Source: Ramlibacter sp.
GTDB lineage: Bacteria > Pseudomonadota > Gammaproteobacteria > Burkholderiales > Burkholderiaceae_C
Length of the DNA stretch: 64,000 bases
Direction of reading: 5' to 3'
Assembly: GCA_021323335.1 (NCBI GenBank)
Contig: JAJTCN010000002.1
Location: 1 to 64,000, forward strand
The position numbers and the translations under genes were made by a program. Every line of letters begins with the position of its first letter. Position 1 is the stretch's first letter. The notes below the pieces were generated by a model. The model did no database searches, had not been told where the DNA came from, and saw only the letters and a list, made by a program, of their open reading frames with translations. Shown here piece by piece: positions 57,462 to 64,000 of this stretch.

Positions 57462-59198
57462 CTAGTGGTTATCCCGCGGCACGAAGGAGCCGCGCCTGCC
57501 CACCAGGAAGTCCAGGTCCACGCCCTCGTCCGCCTGCAGCACGTGGTCGACGTACAGCTTCCAGTAGCCGGAGTCCATCGGCGGCTTCGGCGCTTTCCAC
57601 GCCGCCAGGCGGCTCGCCATTTCCGCATCGCTGATGTCCAGGTGCAGGCGGCGCTTCGGCACGTCCAGCTCGATCATGTCGCCGTTGCGCACGATCGCCA
57701 GCGGGCCGCCGGCCGCAGCCTCCGGCGCGGTGTGCAGCACCACCGTGCCGTACGCCGTGCCGCTCATGCGCGCGTCGCTGATGCGGACCATGTCGGTGAT
57801 GCCCTTGCGCAGCACCTTGGGCGGCAGCGGCATGTTGCCCACCTCCGCCATGCCGGGATAGCCCTTGGGCCCGCAGTTCTTCAGCACCAGCACGCAGGTC
57901 TCGTCGACGTCCAGGTTCTCGTCGTCGATGCGCTTGTGGAAGTCCTCGATGTCCTCGAACACCACCGCGCGGCCGCGGTGCACCATCAGCGCCGGCGTCG
58001 CCGCGCTCGGCTTGATGACGGCGCCGCGCGGCGACAGGTTGCCGCGCAGCACGGCGATGCCGGCCTTGTCCTTGAAGGGCGCGTCCAGCGGCAGGATCAC
58101 TTCCTTGTTGTAGTTCTCCGCGTCGGCGATGTTGTCGCGCACGGTCTGCCCGCTGGCGGTGACCGCGTCGAGGTGCAGGTGCGAGGAGATCTCCTTCATC
58201 ACCACCGGCAGGCCGCCGGCGTAGCAGAAGTCCTCCATCAGGTGCTTGCCGGAAGGCTGCAGGTTCACCAGGCAGGGCATCTCGCTGCCCAGCTTGTCGA
58301 AGTCCTCGATCGACAGCTCCACGCCGATGCGGCGGGCGATGGCGATCAGGTGGATCACCGCGTTGGTCGAGCCGCCGATGGCGGCCAGGGTCTTGATCGC
58401 GTTCTCGAAAGCCTGGCGCGTCAGGATGCTGGAGAGCTTCTGGTCGGTGTGCACCATCTCCACCACGCGGCGGCCGGCCATGCGGGCCAGCACGTTGCGG
58501 CGGCCGTCCACGGCGGGGTAGGCCGCGTTGCCCGGCAGGCCGACGCCGAGCGCCTCGACCATGCTGGCCATGGTGGAGGCCGTTCCCATGGTCATGCAGT
58601 GGCCGTGGCTGCGGTGCATGCAGCTTTCGGCCTCGAAGAAGTCCTGCAGCTTCAGCGTGCCGGCGCGCACCTGCTCGCTCATGCTCCAGACGCCGGTGCC
58701 CGAGCCCAGCTCCTGGCCGCGCCACTTGCCGGACAGCATCGGGCCGCCGGAGACGCCGATGGTGGGCAGGTCGACGCTGGACGCACCCATCAGCAGCGAG
58801 GGCGTGGTCTTGTCGCAGCCCATGAGCAGCACCACGCCATCGATGGGGTTGCCGCGGATCGATTCCTCCACGTCCATGCTCGCCAGGTTGCGGTACAGCA
58901 TGGCGGTGGGGCGCAGCAGCGTTTCGCCGAGCGACATCACGGGAAATTCCAGCGGGAAGCCGCCGGCCTCGTAGACGCCGATCTTCACCTGCTCGGCCAG
59001 CGTGCGGAAGTGCGAGTTGCAGGGCGTCAGTTCGCTGAAGGTGTTGCAGATGCCGATGACCGGGCGGCCGTCGAACTGGTCGTGCGGCACGCCCTTGCCC
59101 TTGACCCAGCTGCGGTACGCGAAGCCGTCGCGGTCCTGGCGGCCGAACCACTGCTGGGAGCGGAGTTCGGAGGCGGGTTTCTTTTTTGGGGAGTTCAT
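57462..59198 (-). CDS. IlvD/EDD-family sugar-acid dehydratase (L-arabonate dehydratase-like)
   Basis: 578 residues from ATG 59198; an ATG nine codons upstream lies too close to the regulator operator. Iron-sulfur cysteines in TPCNSH, LMGCDKTTPS and HGHCMTMGTAS. The sequence RSQQWFGRQDRDGF and overall length match my memory of L-arabinonate dehydratases better than dihydroxy-acid dehydratase. The neighbours dgoK and dgoA argue for a six-carbon or fuconate-type acid, so the substrate is open. Confidence 0.88.
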   Translation of the reverse strand: MNSPKKKPASELRSQQWFGRQDRDGFAYRSWVKGKGVPHDQFDGRPVIGICNTFSELTPCNSHFRTLAEQVKIGVYEAGGFPLEFPVMSLGETLLRPTAMLYRNLASMDVEESIRGNPIDGVVLLMGCDKTTPSLLMGASSVDLPTIGVSGGPMLSGKWRGQELGSGTGVWSMSEQVRAGTLKLQDFFEAESCMHRSHGHCMTMGTASTMASMVEALGVGLPGNAAYPAVDGRRNVLARMAGRRVVEMVHTDQKLSSILTRQAFENAIKTLAAIGGSTNAVIHLIAIARRIGVELSIEDFDKLGSEMPCLVNLQPSGKHLMEDFCYAGGLPVVMKEISSHLHLDAVTASGQTVRDNIADAENYNKEVILPLDAPFKDKAGIAVLRGNLSPRGAVIKPSAATPALMVHRGRAVVFEDIEDFHKRIDDENLDVDETCVLVLKNCGPKGYPGMAEVGNMPLPPKVLRKGITDMVRISDARMSGTAYGTVVLHTAPEAAAGGPLAIVRNGDMIELDVPKRRLHLDISDAEMASRLAAWKAPKPPMDSGYWKLYVDHVLQADEGVDLDFLVGRRGSFVPRDNH

Positions 59199-59227
59199 AA
59201 GGGTTGGTCCTGATCGGTCAATCATCT

Positions 59228-59237
59228 TATGGTCATA
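59228..59237. promoter_or_regulatory. Putative GntR-type operator
   Basis: The palindrome TATGGTCATA lies in the 65-base divergent region between the dehydratase and GntR genes. Short, but of the GT-N-AC type favoured by FadR-subfamily regulators. Confidence 0.35.
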
Positions 59238-59263
59238 CGATTGCGCCCGCTTCCGTGCAAACC

Positions 59264-60007
59264 ATGATCAAGAACGTTTCGGGCACCACCCTCGACCTGC
59301 TCGGCGCCGCCATCGTCGGCGGCCGCTATGCCGTCGGCGCGAGCATGCCACCGGAACCGCTGCTTGGCGAGGAGCTCGGCGTCAGCCGGACCGTGGTGCG
59401 TGAGGCGGTGAAGTCGCTGGTGGCCAAGGGCCTGGTCACCACCGGCCCCAAGGTCGGCACCCGGGTGCTGGCGCCCGAGTACTGGAACTGGTTCGACCCG
59501 GACGTGATCGTCTGGCAGACGCAGGCCGGGCTCACGCGCGAGTTCCTGCGCGACCTGCAGGAGCTGCGCCGGGTGATCGAGCCCGCCGCCGTGCGCATCG
59601 CCGCCGAGCGCGCCACGCCCGCGGACATCGCGGAGATCGAGGCCGCCTTCGCCGGCATGAAGAAGGCGGTGGAGCAGGGCGGGGACTACGTGGCCTCCGA
59701 CCTGCGCTTCCACCAGGGGCTGCTGCGCGCCTGCCACAACCGAATGATGGTGCAGATGAGCAAGGCGCTGTCCGCCCTGCTGCGCACCAGCTTCGAGGTC
59801 TCCACCAGCCGCAAGGACGGGCCGAGGAACTCGCTGCCGCTGCACCGGGCCGTGGTCGACGCGGTGATCGCCCACGATGCCGACGCCGCGGAGCGCGCCA
59901 TCCTCGTGCTGATCGACGGGGCGCGCGAGGACATCGAAACCGTGCTGGCGTCGCGGCGCAGGCTGCCGAAGCTCGACATGCCGGCGCCGCTGCTGCGCGC
60001 GGCCTGA
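59264..60007 (+). CDS. GntR/FadR-family regulator of the sugar-acid genes
   Basis: 247 residues from ATG 59264 (MIKNVSG). N-terminal winged helix with EELGVSRTVVREAVKSLVAKGLV and the all-helical FCD domain with metal-site histidines (FHQGLLRACHN and LHRAVVDA). Divergent from the dehydratase-dgoK-dgoA-SDR genes and upstream of the TRAP transporter; likely represses both until a sugar acid binds. Confidence 0.92.
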   Translation: MIKNVSGTTLDLLGAAIVGGRYAVGASMPPEPLLGEELGVSRTVVREAVKSLVAKGLVTTGPKVGTRVLAPEYWNWFDPDVIVWQTQAGLTREFLRDLQELRRVIEPAAVRIAAERATPADIAEIEAAFAGMKKAVEQGGDYVASDLRFHQGLLRACHNRMMVQMSKALSALLRTSFEVSTSRKDGPRNSLPLHRAVVDAVIAHDADAAERAILVLIDGAREDIETVLASRRRLPKLDMPAPLLRAA

Positions 60008-60014
60008 GGATGCG

Positions 60015-60572
60015 ATGCGGAAAGCCGTCGACCTCTTCTTCAAGCTGCTGGAACTGCTGGTGGTGCTCGCCCTGGTGGTGATGGTCATCATGGTGTTCGG
60101 CAACGTCGTGCTGCGCTATGCCTTCAACTCCGGCATCCTGGTGTCGGAGGAGCTCTCGCGCTACTTCTTCATCTGGCTCACCTACATCGGCGCGATGATC
60201 GCCATGCGCGAGCGCGGCCACCTGGGCGTGGACACGCTGGTGCGGCGGCTGCCGCGCGCGGGCAAGGTGATCTGCCTGTTCCTCAGCGAAGCCATGATGC
60301 TCGGCGTCAACGTGCTGTTCTTCATCGGCACCTGGAGGATGCACGAGCTGCAGGTGACCAACGTCTCGCCGGTGGTGGGCATCTCCATGATCTGGGTCTA
60401 CGGCATCGGCTACGTGGTCGCCGTGGTGATGGCGCTGTTCAACATCGGCGTGCTGTACCGCCTGTTCACCGGCCGGCTGTCCGACGAGGAACTCGTGCAG
60501 GTGGTGGAGTCCGAGGACCTGCCGCACGGGGTGCCCCCCGCCGAGCCGCAGCCCCGGGGAGCGCCGCGATGA
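60015..60572 (+). CDS. dctQ: TRAP transporter small membrane subunit (DctQ)
   Basis: 185 residues with four hydrophobic segments and the DctQ marks FNSGILVSEELSRYFFIWL and RERGHLGVD. Begins 7 bases after the GntR stop; overlaps dctM by 4 bases. Carries an unusual proline-rich C-terminal tail. Confidence 0.94.
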   Translation: MRKAVDLFFKLLELLVVLALVVMVIMVFGNVVLRYAFNSGILVSEELSRYFFIWLTYIGAMIAMRERGHLGVDTLVRRLPRAGKVICLFLSEAMMLGVNVLFFIGTWRMHELQVTNVSPVVGISMIWVYGIGYVVAVVMALFNIGVLYRLFTGRLSDEELVQVVESEDLPHGVPPAEPQPRGAPR

Positions 60573-61867
60573 CCGTCTTCATCTTCGTGGGCAGCCTGCT
60601 CGGCGCGATGGCGCTGGGCATGCCGATCGCCTACGCGCTGCTGGTCTGCGGCCTCTCGCTGATGGCCTTCATGGCGGCGACGGGCATGCTGCCGGCCTTC
60701 GACTCGCAGATCCTGGCCCAGCGCTTCGTCGACGGCGCCGACAACTTCCCGCTGCTGGCGGTGCCCTTCTTCCTGCTGGCCGGCGAGTTCATGAACGCCG
60801 GCGGCCTCTCGCGCCGCATCGTCCACCTGGCCATGGCCTGGGTCGGCCACTTCCGCGGCGGCATGGGCTACGTGGCGGTGCTGGCCGCGGTCATCATGGC
60901 GTCGATCTCGGGTTCGGCGGTCGCCGACACCGCCGCGCTGTCCGCGCTGCTGATCCCCATGATGCGGCAAGCGGGTTACCAGGTGAACCGCTCCGCCGGG
61001 CTGATAGCCGCCGGCGGCATCATCGCGCCGGTGATCCCGCCGTCGATCGGCATGATCATCTTCGGCGTGGCCGGCAACGTGTCGATCACCAAGCTGTTCC
61101 TGGCCGGCATCTTCCCCGGCATCCTGATGGGCCTGGCCATCGGCATCACCTGGTGGATCGTGGCCAAGAAGGAGAACGTGCAGGCCGCGCCGCGCATGCC
61201 CATGGGCGAGCGGCTGCGCGTGACCGGCCAGGGCACCTTCGCGCTGCTGCTGCCGGTGGTCATCCTCGGCGGCATGAAGTTCGGCGTGTTCACGCCGACG
61301 GAGGCCGCGGTCGTGGCGGCCGTCTACAGCTTCGTGGTGGGCATGTTCATCTACCGCGAACTGAAGCTGAAGGACCTCTACGGCCTCGTCCTGTCCGCGG
61401 GCAAGACGACCGCCGTGGTCATGTTCCTGGTCGCCGCGGCGATGGTCAGCGCCTGGCTGATCACCGTGGCGAACATCCCCGACGAGGTCGCCAAGCTGCT
61501 GTCGCCCTTCGCGCACAACAAGACGCTGCTGATGCTGGTGATGATGGTGATCATCGTCGTGATCGGCACCGCGCTGGACTTCACGCCCACCGTGCTGATC
61601 CTCACCCCGGTGCTGATGCCCATCGTGCTGAAGGCCGGCATCGATCCCGTGTACTTCGGCGTCATGTTCATCATGAACAACGCCATCGGACTGATCACGC
61701 CGCCCGTGGGCACCGTGCTGAACGTGGTCTGCGGCGTGGCCCGCATCACCATGGACGAGGCCTTCAAGGGCGTCATGCCGTTCTTCATCGCCCAGCTCAT
61801 CGTGCTGTTCGGCCTGGTCCTGTTCCCCGAGCTGGTCCTCGTGCCACTGCAGTGGCTGATGCGCTAG
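60569..61867 (+). CDS. dctM: TRAP transporter large membrane subunit (DctM)
   Basis: 432 residues with about twelve membrane segments and DctM motifs (VPFFLLAGEFMNAGGLSRRI, ASISGSAVADTAA and IPPSIGMIIFG). Provides the sodium-driven transport path. The solute-binding protein gene follows after 46 bases with its own AGGAGA ribosome site. Confidence 0.95.
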   Translation: MTVFIFVGSLLGAMALGMPIAYALLVCGLSLMAFMAATGMLPAFDSQILAQRFVDGADNFPLLAVPFFLLAGEFMNAGGLSRRIVHLAMAWVGHFRGGMGYVAVLAAVIMASISGSAVADTAALSALLIPMMRQAGYQVNRSAGLIAAGGIIAPVIPPSIGMIIFGVAGNVSITKLFLAGIFPGILMGLAIGITWWIVAKKENVQAAPRMPMGERLRVTGQGTFALLLPVVILGGMKFGVFTPTEAAVVAAVYSFVVGMFIYRELKLKDLYGLVLSAGKTTAVVMFLVAAAMVSAWLITVANIPDEVAKLLSPFAHNKTLLMLVMMVIIVVIGTALDFTPTVLILTPVLMPIVLKAGIDPVYFGVMFIMNNAIGLITPPVGTVLNVVCGVARITMDEAFKGVMPFFIAQLIVLFGLVLFPELVLVPLQWLMR

Positions 61868-61913
61868 GCCCCGTTTTCGCCCGTGTTCACCCCTTACCCC
61901 TAGGAGACAAACC

Positions 61914-62921
61914 ATGTTGAAGCGACGCACCCTCGTCACCCTCGTCGCCGGCGCCATGCTGGCGGCAGCCCCTGCCTTCGCGCAGTTCCAGGAGCGCACC
62001 ATCAAGTTCACCAACGGCGTGAACGAGGACCACCCGGTCGGCGTGGGCGTGAAGAAGATGCAGGAAGTGCTGGCGGCCAAGACCGGCGGCAAGATGAAGA
62101 TCAACGCCTTCTGGGGCGGCGCGGCGGGCAACGACCTGCAGGCCACCCAGGCGCTGCGCGCCGGCACCCAGGAGATGGTGTGCACCTCCTCGTCGCCCCT
62201 GGTGGGCATCGTCAAGGAACTGGGCGTCTTCGACCTGCCCTTCCTGTTCGCCAACGAGAAGGAAGCCGACGCCGTGCTGGACGGCCCGGCCGGCGTCTAC
62301 TTCAACAAGAAGCTGGAAGAGGCGGGCCTCGTCAACCTGGCCTACTGGGAAAACGGCTTCCGCAACCTGACCAACAGCCGCAAGCCGGTGGCGAAGGTCG
62401 AGGACTTCGACGGCATCAAGCTGCGCGTGATGCAGAACAACATCTTCCTGGACACCTTCCGCGCGCTCGGCACGAACGCCGTGCCGATGGCCTTCCCGGA
62501 AGTGTTCACCGCGCTGGAGACCAAGACCATCGACGGCCAGGAGAACCCCTTCGTCACCATCGAGACTTCCAAGTTCAACGAGGTGCAGAAGTACCTGTCG
62601 GTCACCCGCCACGCGTACACGCCGTTCCTGGTGCTCTATTCGAAGAAGCTGTGGGACCAGCTGAGCCCGCAGGAGCAGGCGGTGCTGCGCGAGGCCGCCG
62701 TGGAAGGCCAGAAGGTGCAGCGCGTCGCCAACCGGCAGCTCAACGAGAAGTCGCTGGCCAGCCTGCGCACCAAGGGCATGCAGGTCAACGAGATCACCCC
62801 GGCGGAGCAGCGCCGCATGTTCGACAAGGTCAAGCCGGTGTACGACAAGAACGTGCCCACGATCGGCGCGGAGCCGGTGAACGTGGTGCTGGATGCGCTG
62901 AAGAAGGCCCGCGGCGGCTGA
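61914..62921 (+). CDS. dctP: TRAP transporter substrate-binding protein (DctP)
   Basis: 335 residues with a clear signal peptide (MLKRRTLVTLVAGAML, cut near AFAQF). DctP family fold with the carboxylate-binding Arg in GIKLRVMQN. Gene context (dgoK, dgoA, sugar-acid dehydratase) suggests a hexonate or related sugar acid. The 110-base gap to the next gene shows nothing notable. Confidence 0.94.
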   Translation: MLKRRTLVTLVAGAMLAAAPAFAQFQERTIKFTNGVNEDHPVGVGVKKMQEVLAAKTGGKMKINAFWGGAAGNDLQATQALRAGTQEMVCTSSSPLVGIVKELGVFDLPFLFANEKEADAVLDGPAGVYFNKKLEEAGLVNLAYWENGFRNLTNSRKPVAKVEDFDGIKLRVMQNNIFLDTFRALGTNAVPMAFPEVFTALETKTIDGQENPFVTIETSKFNEVQKYLSVTRHAYTPFLVLYSKKLWDQLSPQEQAVLREAAVEGQKVQRVANRQLNEKSLASLRTKGMQVNEITPAEQRRMFDKVKPVYDKNVPTIGAEPVNVVLDALKKARGG

Positions 62922-63031
62922 TGACCGCCTAGGCCACTCCCTTACGGGCTGCCCGACCGTGGGCCCTACAATTTCCCTCGTCACCGCGCGCCTCGAAGCG
63001 CGCGGGTTCTCGTTGGGAAAAGGTAGTACGC

Positions 63032-63805
63032 GTGAAGCAGCTCGCAGAAGTTTTGCTGCCGCCGGACGCGCCGCGTCCGCGGCGCTGGCTCGGGTCCACC
63101 CCCCTGCTGGACCTGGAAGATCCGCGGCTGCGCCTGCGGGTGCACGCCCTGACCCAGCTGTGCACGTCCGAGCGCGACAAGGCGCTCGCCCTGTATCGCT
63201 TCGTCAAGCGCATGCCGGTCTGCCGGCCTTTCAAGGCGCGCCTGCAGACCGCGCGCCAGGTGCTGGACGTGGGCCGTGGCGATGCCCTGGACAAGGCGAC
63301 GCTGCTGGTCGCCATGCTCAGGGCGGCCGGGATTCCCGCCCGCATCCGCTGCATCACGCTGGACGGCCGCATCCTGCGCGGCCTGACCTCCGCCCTGCGC
63401 GAGGCCAACCGCCCGCTGGTGGAGCTGTGGCTCGACGGCGAGTGGCAGCAGACCGACACCTACATCTACGACGCGGACACGATGGCGGCCGCCCGCCAGC
63501 GGCTGAAGGACCTCGGCTGGGAGTGGGGCTACGGCATCCACGTCGAGGGCCGCATGCTGTGGCAGGCGGAGGGCAGCGCCTTCGTGGGCGGCCAGCCCGA
63601 CGCGTCCAATCCGATGTTCGTCCAGGACTTCGGCTGCTTCGACGACCCGCTGCACTACATCTCCTCGCCGGCCTACCGCCGCCGCTACAACCCGCTGCGC
63701 CGGCTGATGCACTGGAACGTGCTGGCGCCCTTCATCGAACGCGCCTGGCGCATGCTGCGCGAGCAGCCGGCGCCGCCGCGCGACCCCTCCAGCAAGACCT
63801 CCTGA
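63032..63805 (+). CDS. Transglutaminase-like protein without the catalytic cysteine
   Basis: 257 residues from GTG 63032. A transglutaminase-core pattern is visible (YRFVKRMPV, DKATLLVAMLRAAGIPARIR and LDGEWQQTDTYIYD), but the position where the nucleophilic Cys usually sits reads GRGDALDKA. It is therefore probably a non-catalytic or altered member. No signal peptide or membrane segment. Function unknown; it lies between the TRAP operon and an enolase-superfamily gene, in the same direction. Confidence 0.7.
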   Translation: MKQLAEVLLPPDAPRPRRWLGSTPLLDLEDPRLRLRVHALTQLCTSERDKALALYRFVKRMPVCRPFKARLQTARQVLDVGRGDALDKATLLVAMLRAAGIPARIRCITLDGRILRGLTSALREANRPLVELWLDGEWQQTDTYIYDADTMAAARQRLKDLGWEWGYGIHVEGRMLWQAEGSAFVGGQPDASNPMFVQDFGCFDDPLHYISSPAYRRRYNPLRRLMHWNVLAPFIERAWRMLREQPAPPRDPSSKTS

Positions 63806-63833
63806 GGCCGGCCCCCGTGCCGGCGCCACCGGC

Positions 63834-64000
63834 ATGAAGATCCGACAGCTCGAAACCATCCGCCTCGGCGAATTCCCCAACATCCTCTGGGTGCGCGTGC
63901 ACACCGACGAGGGGCTGGTGGGGCTCGGCGAAACCTTCATGGGCGCCGAAGCCGTGGAGGCCTACCTGCACGAGTGGGCGGCGCCGCGCCTGGTCGGCCA
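63834..64000 (+). CDS. Mandelate racemase/muconate lactonizing enzyme family, N-terminal part
   Basis: 55 codons are visible, cut by the window end. MKIRQLETIRLGEFPNILWV, HTDEGLVGLGETFMGAE and EAYLHEWAAP match the N-terminal capping domain of enolase-superfamily sugar-acid dehydratases. The catalytic barrel is outside the window, so the reaction (for example galactonate dehydration) cannot be stated. Confidence 0.85.
   Translation, partial: MKIRQLETIRLGEFPNILWVRVHTDEGLVGLGETFMGAEAVEAYLHEWAAPRLVG

Noticed and set aside
59204-59263. Upstream start for the GntR regulator
   Set aside because: It would cover the putative operator and add 20 residues unlike the family N-terminus.

Overview
The window is about 64 kb of high-GC, tightly packed DNA. 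It looks like the chromosome of a chemolithoautotrophic or mixotrophic betaproteobacterium. Burkholderiales (Comamonadaceae-like) is likely from the proteobacterial reverse-type dsr set, red-type (form IC) RuBisCO, TRAP transporters and gene style; genus cannot be fixed from the sequence. No rRNA, tRNA, insertion sequence, prophage or CRISPR array was seen, and no gene-free stretch exceeds 300 bases.

Region 1 (1-14441) is a near-complete reverse dissimilatory sulfite reductase operon, dsrABEFHCMKLJOPN, followed by a cysteine-free DsrC paralogue, dsrR and a siroheme-type methyltransferase. Cytoplasmic persulfide sulfur would be relayed by DsrEFH to DsrC, oxidised to sulfite by DsrAB, and its electrons passed through DsrL and the DsrMKJOP membrane complex. 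Divergent from dsrA is a pair made of a 72-aa protein and a Cas6/Cmx6-like protein, with no CRISPR in view.

Region 2 (14461-25817) holds a NarX/NarL-style two-component system, a chemoreceptor, a TauE/SafE exporter, a small membrane protein, a carboxymuconolactone-decarboxylase-like/Rieske fusion, a FadL-type porin and soeABC, the cytoplasmic-side sulfite dehydrogenase that would finish oxidation of dsr-derived sulfite to sulfate. A 44-bp promoter-like element is shared by the chemoreceptor and exporter genes; a diverged copy lies between dsrA and the Cas6-like pair.

Region 3 (25830-37513) is the Calvin cycle: cbbR divergent from cbbLSXYFPTZKA. Electrons and ATP from sulfur oxidation would feed CO2 fixation, so regions 1-3 together form one lithoautotrophy block.

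Region 4 (37516-46048) is a leftward operon joining an RND efflux system (adaptor, pump, TolC) and a DUF2892 protein to a type I-like sulfide:quinone oxidoreductase, an ArsR regulator and a DUF302 protein, with a second ArsR regulator divergent. Region 5 (46178-54982) is housekeeping and accessory: glyoxalase, TamA/TamB, a PaaI-type thioesterase, a MarR regulator with an MFS transporter, and a small ribbon-helix-helix protein. Region 6 (55004-64000) is sugar-acid catabolism: an IlvD/EDD dehydratase, dgoK, dgoA and an SDR, divergent from a GntR regulator and a TRAP transporter, then a transglutaminase-like protein and the start of an enolase-superfamily enzyme. Two related long hairpin elements lie in regions 5 and 6.
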